Of a stretch of 64,000 bases of DNA, positions 42,589-53,667 are shown piece by piece (position 1 is the stretch's first letter; every line of letters begins with the position of its first letter). The notes under the pieces are model-generated. The model was not told the origin of the DNA. It made no database searches and saw only the letters and a list, made by a program, of their open reading frames with translations. A program made the position numbers and the translations under genes. Source of the stretch: Simmondsia chinensis (lineage: Eukaryota > Streptophyta > Magnoliopsida > Caryophyllales > Simmondsiaceae). Location of the stretch: NCBI GenBank assembly GCA_018398585.1, contig JAGTTD010000013.1, positions 33,187,131 through 33,251,130 on the forward strand. The letters run 5' to 3'.

Positions 42589-43800
42589 AGGGGTGTAAAC
42601 GAGCTCAGTTGAGCTGAGTCAAGCACCTGCTTGTTTGAACTCAAACTAGAATTCGATAAGCCTTATCGATCTCAAGTTTGAGCCGAGCTCTGGAACCTTT
42701 GTCCAAGCTCGATTGGATAATATTTTAGTGTGGTCGTACTCGAATTGGCTTGGCTTGTTGGGCTATTGAGAAAACTTAAGCTTGTTATCAAGTGAAATCG
42801 AGCTAGGAACCAAGCCGAGTATGTTATCGAGTTGAGTTATTTGATTTACTATCGAGTAATAATAGAACTATTTTCAAGCTAATATTAATTATTAACGACT
42901 TCATAATGAGCTTTTAATGAGCTGTTATCGAGCCCTTCTAAAATTGTTCTTGAACATAAATGAGCTGAGCACCCCTTGTTCGAACTTGGCAAGATAAGCT
43001 ATCGAGCCCCAGTAACTAGGGATGGCAATAGGTCGGGTTTGGATCGGGTTTACCTTCATCCAGATCCAACTTGGAAAAAATCCGGCCCAACCCAAATTAA
43101 AAAAAAAAAAAAAGCAATTTATTCTATAAAAGTTCAATCCAAATCTAAATCCATCGTGTGAAATAGATATCCAACCCAAATCCATAACCTATTTAAATTA
43201 TAGAATAAATTATAATATTATAATACAGTACTGATATATTAAAAATAATAACACAATAGTAATACCTCCAAAGCTAATATTTAGACAAATTGCTATCCTT
43301 TTCGTTTTTTATTTAATATGTATAAATATAAAACTAGGCAATTATTTAAATATCTTTTAACAAGTAATCTTTATACATAAATATGTTACATCATGGTTCT
43401 CTAAAAAATATTACAGTGCTAAAACAAACATTAAAAAATGTTGGCACCATGAAAAAATGATGTTGGAATATGGTTTAACATGTCAAAGACTTGAAATGTA
43501 GCAGCTTAAAATTTTTACAACATTAAACATAATTTCGGGTCGAATTTGGATTGGGTTATAGTTGGGTTTGATGTCATCCAAATCCGACCCGATCCAAAAC
43601 CCATTTATCAATATCTAAAAACAAATCCATTTAAAACCCGTTTTTTACATTCAAATCCATCATAAATGGATTGGGTCGGATGGATATCCGACAGATTCGG
43701 GTGCAATTGCCATCCCTACTTGTAACAATCAGGAACGAGCTATAATCAATTTTGAACATGATGGGTAGTTAATCGAATTTTCGGCTCATTTACACTTCTA
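42589..43800. mobile_element. hAT-like MITE (outer)
   Basis: Ends TAGGGGTGTAAACGAGC and GCTCATTTACACTTCTA are imperfect inverted repeats. 8-bp flanks gatgacat (42,581-42,588) and gatgaaat (43,801-43,808) differ by one base, the duplication size of hAT elements. The body is rich in gagct/agctc and tatcgag words, and was interrupted by a second MITE. Without it the element is about 510 bp; no transposase. Confidence 0.75.
43017..43718. mobile_element. hAT-like MITE (inner)
   Basis: 702 bp with ends TAGGGATGGCAAT and ATTGCCATCCCTA, perfect 13-bp inverted repeats. 8-bp flanks ccagtaac (43,009-43,016) and cttgtaac (43,719-43,726) differ at two bases. Subterminal tcggattt/ccgaccc words recur. Inserted in the outer MITE. 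Confidence 0.82.
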
Positions 43801-44061
43801 GATGAAATACATGATAAGATAAAATAAAGTTCAAGCATAACAAAAAAATTTATTAAAAAGTTATATTTTCTAATTCTCTAGCTTCAAATAGGAAACCTAA
43901 CTACTATACCAATTCGAACCACTCATCACAAATTTTAAGTTTACTAATCGTCAAATGCTCAAAATATTAAATTAGGAAAAAAAAAACACATATTTATGGA
44001 TAAAAGGCTTTAGATTTAGCAGCTTTTGATATATCGCTTCAACCTAAAAAGCAAAGTAACA

Positions 44062-44200
44062 TTCCTATTGCCAAAGGCTCCCGTCTAAGCAGGGTTTAAG
44101 GATGTGAATGTATGTAGCCTTTTCTTTTCAGAATGCTATTCTAAAAAGAAGCTATTTTCGAGAATTCCTAAATTAAGGGATGCAAGAATCCGTCAGGGTC
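44062..44200 (-). mobile_element. old RTE/SINE tail insertion
   Basis: Decayed tail on the minus strand: caaaggctcccgtctaagca, gggttt, atgtatgtagcc, attctaaaaagaagctattt. No head, no TTG repeat and no clear duplication. Confidence 0.6.
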
Positions 44201-44401
44201 ATACCTTGATATATCATTTTTTGGCCTAATCCCCAAAATTCCTTGTTCCACACGTACCCATGTCAACTTTTGTGCCTTGTTTTCTATTCTAATTTGTAAA
44301 GAGTTATTTACAACAAAGGTTCCTTATATTTTATCAATTGTGTCAATTTAATCACTATATTTTTAATTATATCTATTTAGTCATTGTACAATTTCCATTG
44401 T

Positions 44402-44437
44402 GTTAATTTGGTTATTAGAGTAAATTTATATTAAGTT
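44402..44437 (+). repeat. left 36-bp direct repeat around solo LTR
   Basis: Identical over 36 bp to 44,806-44,841. Together they enclose exactly the LTR-like block 44,438-44,805. Confidence 0.9.
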
Positions 44438-44805
44438 TGATACAGTATAAAATATAGTAGTTAAGCGAAGGGTAATTTAAGTATAAATGAATATAGGCTA
44501 GGTCCTTAATTACAATAATACCCTTCCCTAACTCTATATATAGAGGGTTAGAGGTAGAAGAAAGGCATGATTATCAATGTTAAACACACTCTCTCTCCCC
44601 TAATTTCCGTCTAATTCTCCCTCCTATGCCTCTCTCTTCTTCCTTTTCTCTAACCCCAATTCTCTTCTCTATCTTCCTAATCTCTATCTTCTTTCTCCCC
44701 CAAATTCTATAATATCTATGTAAATCCTCCTTTTAGGAGAATTATCAATATAAATCGAAGCATTTGATGTGTTTAAGGGACTGATCGGTTTTTTGGCTTG
44801 TATCA
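44438..44805 (+). mobile_element. solo LTR with TGATACA...TGTATCA ends
   Basis: 368 bp with perfect 7-bp inverted ends, a TATA-like ctatatatagagggtt near 44,534 and a long CT-rich leader (44,588-44,710), followed by a tail ending ggcttgtatca. That is the layout of a plant LTR. It is enclosed by perfect 36-bp direct repeats in place of the usual 5-bp duplication. Confidence 0.7.
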
Positions 44806-44841
44806 GTTAATTTGGTTATTAGAGTAAATTTATATTAAGTT
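44806..44841 (+). repeat. right 36-bp direct repeat around solo LTR
   Basis: Identical to 44,402-44,437. Confidence 0.9.
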
Positions 44842-44970
44842 GTTAATAAAATTTTTAAGCATTAGGCTGCGGATTGGATTAAATTGAGTAAATGAGTGAA
44901 TTTAAAATGGGTTATTTGCATTTAGGGTGATCGTGCCGTTAAAATTTGTGTTAACTTTACTTAAATTTGA

Positions 44971-45089
44971 CCAACAACAACAACAACAACAACAAACTCA
45001 GTACCTCAAAGGGCTCCCATATAGGCAAGGTCGGGGAGATAGATGTACGCAGCCTTTCCCCTTTCGGGAGCTACCCTGAAGAGAGGCCA
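44971..45089 (-). mobile_element. RTE/SINE tail insertion
   Basis: 119 bp, minus strand: (CAA)n at 44,971-44,994, then the standard tail (cagtacctcaaagggctccc, gtacgcagcctttcccc, accctgaagagaggcc). Perfect 15-bp duplication (44,956-44,970 and 45,090-45,104). Confidence 0.9.
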
Positions 45090-45104
45090 TTTACTTAAAT
45101 TTGA

Positions 45105-45651
45105 GCACAGGACCAAATTGAAATAATTAAATTGTATGGAAACTAAGTTGATACAATTAGTACAATGAATAAAGTTGATACAATAAGAAAAGATATGAAC
45201 CTTTGTGTAAATAACCCTATATAAAATTATATTTAAAAATTTTAACTAATATGTTTTTTTCCTTAAGATAGTTAATTCATTAATACCTAATTTTTTCTTC
45301 TTTACATTTCATGAAATTTTTTTTGTGGGAGCCTCTTTTAGATACTAGAGTCGATGTTAATGTTACTTATGTCTCCTACGAAATATGGTGATTATCCAAT
45401 TTGATAAGTAAATTTTGAGCCTTTAAATATTTCGATATATGATTTCGAAGTTCATTGGAAACACTTGTTGACTTAGAGAATAATAAAGTTGATATTAAAC
45501 AAGTTAAGGTATTGTAATAATTTAATTCTTATATTTTTTATAATTTCATTTTAGTTTATGTATAAAGTTACATTAACTATGAAATTTTATCAATATAGGA
45601 ATATTTTATCAAAACACATCGAGAAAATTCACAGTTAGCAAACACAGAATA
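45105..45651. other. no feature recognised
   Basis: AT-rich sequence leading up to duplication copy Y2. Confidence 0.4.
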
Positions 45652-46987
45652 GCATGTTGTAATAAGAGAAAAAAAGACCACATTAAATTCTTTGCAATAA
45701 TTCAAGTTAATACAATTAAGAGTATATGGATTAAAGCAACATCGATTCAAAAAAGGACTGAATAACGCTTTTATCTTATTAATCCAAACAATATACAGTA
45801 GTGATCATATATTAATTCAAATTAAAATATTTTTAAATTGTTTACTTAATCTTAATATTTAACTTTAATTAATTATCAATTATTGAAGTATATATATAAC
45901 AAGTTCTCGTTATATATTAGGCATATAAATTAAATATTTAAATTAAGAGTATAACTAATATTATTCAACATAAAACTGATACAAGTAATAATTTAAAAGC
46001 TACTGATTCAAGAATTAGGGAGTGGATGCGAATCCAAGTACAGAATATTCTGCAAGAGTCACCATTCACATAATTAAAATCTTATTGGACTAAGCATAAT
46101 CATAATTTTTAAAGCCAATGTAATAATATTTTTGTAATAGCCACGCTTTTCTTTTTATCAAAAGAAGTTCGAAAAGTGGATTATTGAATCGAATTCTTTA
46201 AATGCTGTATGGGAAGAATTAAAAGTAATAGCATTGCTGATCCTTCGTAGAAGCTTGTATCCACTTTAAGCAAAATTATAATGTTAAAAAAAGACTCTTG
46301 ACAAGGAGCAGATTTGTCGTATTTGAACTACTTATGATTCCTTTCCTAAATTTACAAAAGATTTCTCAAAATAAAGTGGTAAAATTGAGCATAACGATGC
46401 TTTACGTACAGATCACAGACAGTTTTTTATGAAAAATAAGTTCTACTTCTATCTAAAAGCATTTTTTTTAAGGTCAAACATTTTTAAATTCTGAAAGTAG
46501 TGTTTTTTCCTTGAAAGTATTCTGTTTATCTGAAAAAAGCTTAGCCAAATAGACCTTTAATTTGCCACATAAATGAACAAATTATATTTTATTTTCTCTC
46601 ATTGTATTTCTTTACTGATTTATTTATAACTTCACCCGAATGGATGAAACTTTACTGATGAACAACTTATTTTAATTATAGAGAGGTATCACTCCTTTAT
46701 ATGACTTTAACATCATTATTTTTGATTGGATCTGATAACTGGATCTGTTAAATTGAGTCAATGATTGCTAATTACATAGAGAAAAAAAAAATATAAATTC
46801 GTGACAGATTATCCATGTGGGCACCATTTTGGGAACTCTTGGAGCATTGTTTTTGGAGCTAGCTTGATCCTAACCTCATGTTTTAGGTGTTCGGAGTTGG
46901 ACTATTCCATCAAGTCATAAAGAAAATTTTCTGACAATTAGTGATCAAGTCGTAATACAAAATAGTCATCTTATACAAACAAGGCCT

Positions 46988-47452
46988 TTTTTTTTTTTTT
47001 TGATAATTACAGAGACAAACTTAAGTACAAAAGTAGGCGCACCTGAACAACGATAGGGCCCACAAGGAGAACAGCCCAGAAAAGGGAAAAAAAAAAAAAG
47101 AAGAACACAGGAGCCCAACAAAAAGCAAGCGAAGGGCCCAAATACAAAAAAGCGTCACACAAAAGGGAAACAAAAGCAATGGCACTCCTTCAAAGACTGA
47201 TTGACCATCTACCAATGTATATTAGGCTTCAGCTTAATGCAGTCCACATTTCGAGCTATTTCAACTGGCGAGTACGGGAGTTGTTCACACCATGCTCTAA
47301 TCCAAAAACCAACCCTCATTCTTATGAGCCAGAATATATCCTCTTCGCTCAATTTCCCATTCTCAAAAACAATCTTATTCCTATTGCACGAAATAACCCA
47401 TATGACAACAAAGAACAAGGATAGCCATGCTTTTTTCTGAATTAACAACCCA
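46988..47452 (-). mobile_element. inner L1-type LINE, 5'-truncated
   Basis: 465 bp flanked by a 20-bp duplication with one mismatch (46,968-46,987 and 47,453-47,472). A T-run then tgataattacagagac marks the 3' end on the minus strand. Confidence 0.88.
47209..47450 (-). pseudogene. L1 ORF2 C-terminal fragment
   Basis: Frame on the minus strand reads AWLSLFFVVIWVISCNRNKI, VFENGKLSEEDIFWLIRMRV and GFWIRAWCEQLPYS, ending at 47,209. This W-x-LFF-x-x-x-W-x-x-x-x-x-RN-x-x-VF pattern is the extreme C-terminus of plant L1 reverse transcriptases, following the zinc-binding domain. The frame is open to its end; the element is truncated at the 5' side just beyond it. Confidence 0.75.
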
Positions 47453-47796
47453 ATCTTATACAAACAAGACCTGAATTAACCTGTATTAAAGCGTGGATCA
47501 AAACATAGGCAGAAGTATTACAACAAACAAAAAAAGGATTGAAGAATAGTTATAGGCAAAAACTAACAGGCTCTACATGATTACAACTATAACTGAGAAG
47601 GATGCGCCTGGAACAGGGGATAGAGACGATGTGCCAAAGCTGAGGGATCGGGATGATAAGGAGATAGGTCGATCAACAACTCAATCAATCACTACAATGC
47701 GGTCAATCACAGCTAATTCATTACTATTAAAACTTAGCCCACACGCATGCTCTGCAACCCGAAGCTTGTCAACATCTCTAACACATTCACCCTTCT

Positions 47797-48027
47797 TCAC
47801 CAACTTCTTCTTTTTTGCTTACGAGAGGGCTTGACCGATTTCTTTGTGCTACTCCTAGGTGACAGATCCTTCAGGAATTTCTGCAGGTCCCGTTTTACTT
47901 GCTCTTTACACTTGTGCTTTTGTACTCTTTGATTGTTCCTTGACGAAACAAAGTTAGAGGCCTTACATTCTGCCACTACCTGTTTCCTTCTCTCTCCCGT
48001 CTTACTAGACTTCACCATATACGACAC
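47797..48027 (-). pseudogene. basic ORF1-like LINE protein fragment
   Basis: 76 codons: MSYMVKSSKTGERRKQVV, then NNQRVQKHKCKEQVKRDL, QKFLKDLSPRSSTKKSVKPS and a basic end. It is the best preserved of three related copies (others 190-445 and 25,972-26,403). The domain is not one I can name; the strong positive charge suggests nucleic-acid binding. It sits at the 5' side of an L1-like remnant. Confidence 0.45.
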
Positions 48028-48599
48028 CCGAACACTTATTAAAGAACTCTCATATACCTGAAGAGGTCAAGCCATAAAGGATAATACCATTTTACAATTT
48101 TAAGGATTCAATGATGTTACATGTAGCTAATAAAGTAATACATAAAACTTTAAATAGCTATAGTATCTTGAACCAAAAAACAAAAACAAAAAAAAAGCGC
48201 TATATTATCAATTCATGGGAACCACAAATGAAACAATAGTCATTTAACCTCTTGGATTATATGTAGAACTTGGTCGTATTGGATTATATTTATAGGATTT
48301 TGGAAACACATAGGCTTTGGCTGAACCATGTGAGTTTCGATGTTCTCCTTAATCCTCTATAATTTGACTGTTATTTCGATTTGTGGTTTGATATTCTGCG
48401 TAATTCTTACCTAGTGGTATTGGAGCCCCACATCACCAAAGTCACTTTAAATCAACCTTAAATAAGTAAATAGTCACCAAACTCACTTTAAATCAACTTT
48501 AAATAAGTAAATATGCCTTACACCACATTCCAAAAATAATAGATCAAAATGAGTTATTGTGGGATTTTGAAGGAGGAAAAATCCAAGTGCTAAGGTTTT

Positions 48600-49079
48600 T
48601 GCGCGGAAATAAACAATTTACTCAGATCTCAATCGAATCAAATACCACGATAATAACGAGAAACAATCGGACTAAAAAGAGAAACGAAACAATAGACACA
48701 ATGATTTACGTGGAAACCCCTTTACAATCGAAAGGGGAGAAAACCTCGGGCGAAGATCGGAGCTATTATTATTGAAACAAAAGAAGAAGAAGAATTGCAA
48801 TATTCTCTCACACTCTCAATTTGATTGGGGCGGCACCGCAATAGGGAAAACCTCACTTTCTCTTTGGATCCCTTATGACGTACCCTACGTCCGTATTTAT
48901 AGATGCGTGGAAACCATGTTTCCCGATCAATCGGTTCCTCACCGATCGATCGGCCCGCTCTCTGGATGCGTCCTTCTTTTATGTAACATTCCCGATCGAT
49001 CGAGCTCCATCCGATCGATTGGGCTCTCCACAGCCCTTCTCCTTAATGCGCTAAGAAATTTTGAGACATTTACCTAACA
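48600..49079 (-). repeat. 3' LTR of copia C
   Basis: 480 bp. Read on the minus strand it has a TATA box CTATAAATACGG (about 48,891-48,903) and several GATCGATCGG palindromes (48,950-49,020). Confidence 0.93.
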
Positions 49080-49166
49080 AATCTCCACCTTGGCTCAAAA
49101 TCAACATCAACAATAAAACAACTCCACCTTCTCCACAAACGCCCCTTGAACCGGGGCTAACATACA

Positions 49167-52100
49167 TCAAACTGAAAGACCCACCAAATTCGAGCAATGC
49201 TCGAACTTGCTTCCTGGTAGAACTTTTGTGAACATGTCAGCCGGGTTATCTTCAGTCCCAATCTTCATCAACTCCACATTCCGCTTGTCAATCAGATCTC
49301 TGATAAAGTGATGCTTCACATTAATATGTTTCGTTCGGTCATGACGAGTCATTTGATCATTCGCTAGGTGAATAGCAGACTGACTATCACAGTATACTCT
49401 AACTGTCCCCTGCTCGACACTGATTTCACTGATCAACCCTCTCAACCTGACGGCTTCTTTGAATGCTTCTGTTACTGCCATGTACTCGGCCTCGGTAGTA
49501 GATTGTGCTGTAACAGGCTGTAAACGCGCTCTCTAACTGATAGTTGTGTCACCTAAACAAAACACATACCCTGAAGTGGACTTCCTCTTATCAAGGCCTC
49601 CACCATAGTTAGAATCTATATACCCAACCAAATAGCACTTACTTTTCCCATATTCCAAACACAAATCAAAGGTTCCAAGAAGATACCTGAGAATCTACTT
49701 TACTGCATGCCAATGTTCTTTGCCCGGATTCGCCATGTACCTACTAACTCTGCTCACAGCAAAAGCAATATCTGGACGTGTGCAAACCATCACATACATA
49801 ATACTACCCACTGTACTAGAATAAGGAATCTAAGACATGTACCTGACGTCCTCCTCAGTCTTAGGCGAATCTAACGCTGAGAGTCTGAAATGAGCTGCGA
49901 AGGGCGAATCTAACTTAGCATCCTTCATATGAAACCTGTCTAACATCTTCTCAGTATACTTCTCTTGAGACAAGTATAATTTTCCAGCTTCTCGGTCTCT
50001 ATGAATTTCCATGCCTAATATTTTCTTAGCTGCTCCAAGATCCTTCATCTCAAATTCACTCTTTAGCATTGATTTCAAGTCATCGACATCTTTCATATCT
50101 CATGCTGCAATCAACATATCATCAACGTACAAAAGCAAATAAACAAAGCCTGAATCTGTCTTTCTGAAGTACACACAACTGTCGTACTTACTCCTGATGT
50201 AATCATGACTTGTCATAAACTGGTCAAATCTCCTATACCACTGTCTAGGAGATTACTTTAAACCATATAAATACCTTTTAAGCAAACACACATGATCTTC
50301 TTTTCCTTCAACAATAAAACCCTCAGGCTGATGCATAAAGATACTCTCTTCTAGTTCACCATGCAAGAATGTAGTTTTTACATCCAATTGTTCAAGTTCA
50401 AAATCATGCATGGCAACCAAAGACAATAATGCACGAATCGAAGTGTGTCTAACTACAGGTAAGAAAATATCATGAAAATCAACACCTTGTACCTGACTGT
50501 AGTGTTTAGCTACCAAACGTGCCTTGTACCTTGCATCTTCCACTCCAGGAATGCCCTCTTTTCTCTTGAAAACCCATTTGCATCCAACTAGTCTTTTCCC
50601 TGTGGGAGGCTTCACCAGTTCCCAAGTCTGATTCTTATGAAGAGACAGCATCTCTTCATTCAGAGCAACGAGCCACTTCTCAGCATCTGATCTCGATACA
50701 GCCTCTGTATACAAAGTCAGCTCACTGTCATCTAATGTTTCAGCAATAGAGAGGGCATAGGCAATCATCTCCTCATACCCATATCTCTCAGGAGGTCTGA
50801 TCTGTCGCCTCGGTCTAGCATCAGCTATAGTCTTATTCTCCACCTGCTGACCTATTTCTGCATTATCAGTAACAACATCAAAAACCCGTACCTAAGGTGC
50901 TGGAATACTCTCTAGCTGAACAATCTGCTGATCTGACTGTATCTCTGTATCATCAGGTGTTTCAACCTGAACATTATCTCTGTCAATGGAGGGTGTGTGT
51001 GGTGGATTAAGTAGAGCAGACTCATCGAAAGTAACATCTCTACTAGTCAGAAACTTCTGAACACATGGATCCCACAATCTATATCCCTTCACACCTGACG
51101 TATAACCAAGAAAGATGCACTTCTTGGCCCTAGGCTCCAGCTTTCCATTATTAACATATGCATATGCAGGACAACCTAAAACTTTGATCTGAGAATAATC
51201 AGAAGTTGAGCCAGACCATACCTCTTCAGGAGTCTTCATCTGTAATGAAGAATGCGGTGTCTTGTTCACAAGGTAGCAAGTCATGCTAACTGCTTCTGCC
51301 CACCATTCTCTCTTTAAACCTGCATTTGAAAGCATACAACGAGCCTTCTCAGGTAACATCCTGTTTAACCTTTCAGCCACTTTATTTTGCTGAGGTTGAC
51401 CTGTACATGTCCTGTGTCTGACTATGCCCTGATCTTCACAAAATTTAGTGAAGTCCTCTTCGACAAACTCAAGACCATTATCAGTCCTCAACCTCTTAAT
51501 TGGCTTCCCTGTCTGTTTTTCAAGCAGAATTTTCCACTTCTTGAAGATATCATACACTTTATTTTTCTGCTCAAGAAAATAGACCTAAACTTTACGTGAG
51601 TAGTCATCAGTGAATGTTAGAAGATACCTAGACCCACCTTTAGAAGCCACTCTGGAAGTTTTCCACAGATCAGAATGTATGTAGTCTGACGTTCCTTTGG
51701 TTTGATGCACTGCTGATTTGAAGTTGACTCTCTTCTGCTTCCCATAAATACATTGCTCAGGGAATTCCTTCAGTCCTGTTGACTTACCACAAAGAAGTCC
51801 CCTCTTACTCAGCTCAGACAATGCTTTGTCACCAATATGACCCATTCTCATGTGCCATAGTCTTGTGATTTCTGCATCTGTCATAGCAGATGTGGAAACA
51901 GCAACTGCACCTGTCACGGTTGTACCTGCAAGCTCATATAAAATACCAACCCTATTTCCTTTCATCACAATTAACGCACCCTTACTGACCCGCATGACTC
52001 CACCTTCAGCAGTGTACTTGTACCAATTAGACTCAAGGGTACCTAGCGAAATCAAGTTCTTTTTCAAATCCGGGACGTGACGAACATAACTCAAGGTTCT

Positions 52101-53132
52101 AATAGTTCCATCATACATTCTCACACGGACTGTTCCAACACCTACTACCTTACAAGCAGCATCATTACCCATCAAGACAACTCCACCTTGTATAGACTTA
52201 TACGTGGAGAACCAGTCTCTGTTTGAAGTACTATGAAACGAACAACCCCAATCCTTGACCCACTTATCTATGGACCTGGACTGAGAATCAGCAACTAATA
52301 GAAACTCCCACTCACTATCCTCCTCTACAACACTAGCCTCAGCGGACTTGTTTTTACCCTGGTCACCCCTGTTACCCTCTTTTGATTTATTCTTATATCT
52401 GTAACAGTCTTTCTTTATGTGCCTTTTCTTGTGACAATGGTGACACGACAGGTTCTTATGTCTAGATTTGGACCTAGACTTGTTCCCACCATTGGATCCC
52501 CTATGTTCGGGTCTACCTCTCACATGTAAGCCACTACCCGAGTCATTCACTGAGTCAGATAATTCCTTATCTACCCGTTCTTTACTCACAAGGTTTCTTT
52601 TTACCTCATCAACAGTAATAGTTGGCCTACCCCCGTATATCATGCTTTCTACGAAGCCCTTATACGAATTAGAGAGTGAACACAGTAATATCATAGCTTG
52701 ATCCTCGTCCTTAGGGACATCATCCAAAGCCTTTAATTCATGTATAATTGAGATAAATTCGCTACGGTGGTTTTTAAGAGATGTATCTTCTGACATACGA
52801 AATGTGTACAACCGCCGTTTCACTGCGAGTTTGTTGGAGACTAACTTGTGGCAAAACATGTCTAACAATTTCTCCCATAACTCCTTTGCGGTTTTAATCT
52901 CCAATACCTCTGACAAAACATCGTCAGCCAAACACATCTGTATAGCCGTGAGAGCCTTCTCATCTAACTCTTCCCATTGTACCTCGGTCAACGTTTCTGG
53001 TTTCTTCTCTTTCCCCTCTTGTGCTTTTTTCAAGCCGTTCTGAGTCAAGAGTCCTTTCACACGGACTTGCCATAAGCTAAAGCTTCCCTGACTATTGAAT
53101 TTCTCAACCTCGGTTTTGATACCTGATGCCAT
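49167..53132 (-). pseudogene. copia C gag-pol polyprotein (seven stops)
   Basis: Starts MASGIKTEVEKFNSQG (53,132). Gag: LTAIQMCLADDVLSEVLEIK, then a canonical knuckle CHHCHKKRHIKKDC. Protease: the D-S-G triad reads D-W-G (VKDWGCSFHS). Pre-integrase WHMRMGHIGDKAL; integrase core with HSDLW, LRTDNGLEF and VAERLNRML; linker LTSRDVTFDESALLNP. Reverse transcriptase: WVFKRKEG, QLDVKTTFLHGELEE, YVDDMLIAA (near 50,118-50,129). RNase H: YCDSQSAIHLANDQ and RTKHINVKHHFIRD, then DMFTKVLPGSKFEHCSN and the stop at 49,167. One frame throughout, with stops at 51,585, 50,892, 50,253, 50,100, 49,830, about 49,695 and about 49,532. At least four occur where relatives have W or Q, consistent with C-to-T change. 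Confidence 0.95.
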
Positions 53133-53151
53133 TGTATCAATTCGAAGAACC

Positions 53152-53168
53152 AAGCTCTGATACCAATT
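53152..53168 (-). other. primer-binding site of copia C
   Basis: Minus-strand AATTGGTATCAGAGCTT next to the 5' LTR, the initiator-Met tRNA type. Confidence 0.9.
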
Positions 53169-53584
53169 TGTGCGGAAATAAACAATTTACTCGGATCTCA
53201 ATCGAATCAAATACCACGACAATAACGAGAAACAATTGGACTAAAAAGAGAAACGAAACAATAGACACAATGATTTACTTGGAAACCCTTTTACAATCGA
53301 AAGGGGAGAAAACCACGGGCGAAGATCAGAGCTTTTATTATTGAAACAAAAGAAGAAGAAGAATTACAATATTCTCTCACACTCTCAATTTGATTGGTGT
53401 GGCGCCGCTATAGGGAAAACCTCACTTTGACTTTGGATCCCTCATGACGTACCCTACGTCTGCTCTCTGGATGCGTCCCTCTTTTACGTAACATTCCCGA
53501 TCGATCGGGTGGAGCTTGATCGATCGGGCTCTCCACGGCCCTTCTCCTTAATGCGCCAAGAAATTTTGAGACATTTACCTAACA
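53169..53584 (-). repeat. 5' LTR of copia C, TATA segment deleted
   Basis: 416 bp. Relative to the 3' LTR about 64 bp are missing after gacgtaccctacgtc (53,446-53,462), taking out the TATA box and one palindrome. As this is the promoter-bearing LTR, transcription from it would be impaired. Confidence 0.9.
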
Positions 53585-53667
53585 GTTTTGTTCGTGCTTC
53601 ATGGGTTGTTTTAGAATGTTAGCACGGAATTAAATGGAAGATAATTAGGAAATTCAGGAAGATGAAT

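Larger units (their letters stand above)
46925..48027 (-). mobile_element. outer L1-like remnant, split by a younger L1
   Basis: Minus-strand copy whose 3' end (tgacaattagtgatcaagtc on plus, 46,931) and following sequence match the L1 tail at 1,626-1,760 once the inner L1 (46,988-47,452) is removed. Its other end holds the basic ORF1-like frame at 47,797-48,027. No reverse transcriptase lies between, so it is internally deleted or a non-autonomous form. Confidence 0.5.
48600..53584 (-). mobile_element. Ty1/copia element C, full-length but inactivated
   Basis: 4,985 bp on the minus strand with TSD gtttt (48,595-48,599 and 53,585-53,589); the uninterrupted target is seen in Y1 at 34,110 (aaggttttgttcg). 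LTRs 48,600-49,079 and 53,169-53,584, priming site 53,152-53,168, polypurine tract 49,080-49,095. All domains, gag to RNase H, are present in one frame broken by seven stops. It inserted after the Y duplication. Related in protein to A and B, it is the only copia here with integrase and reverse transcriptase. Confidence 0.95.

Noticed and set aside
48600..53584. Endogenous viral (pararetrovirus) insertion
   Set aside because: Domain order protease-integrase-RT-RNase H, LTRs and a 5-bp duplication identify a Ty1/copia retrotransposon; no movement-protein-like frame is present.
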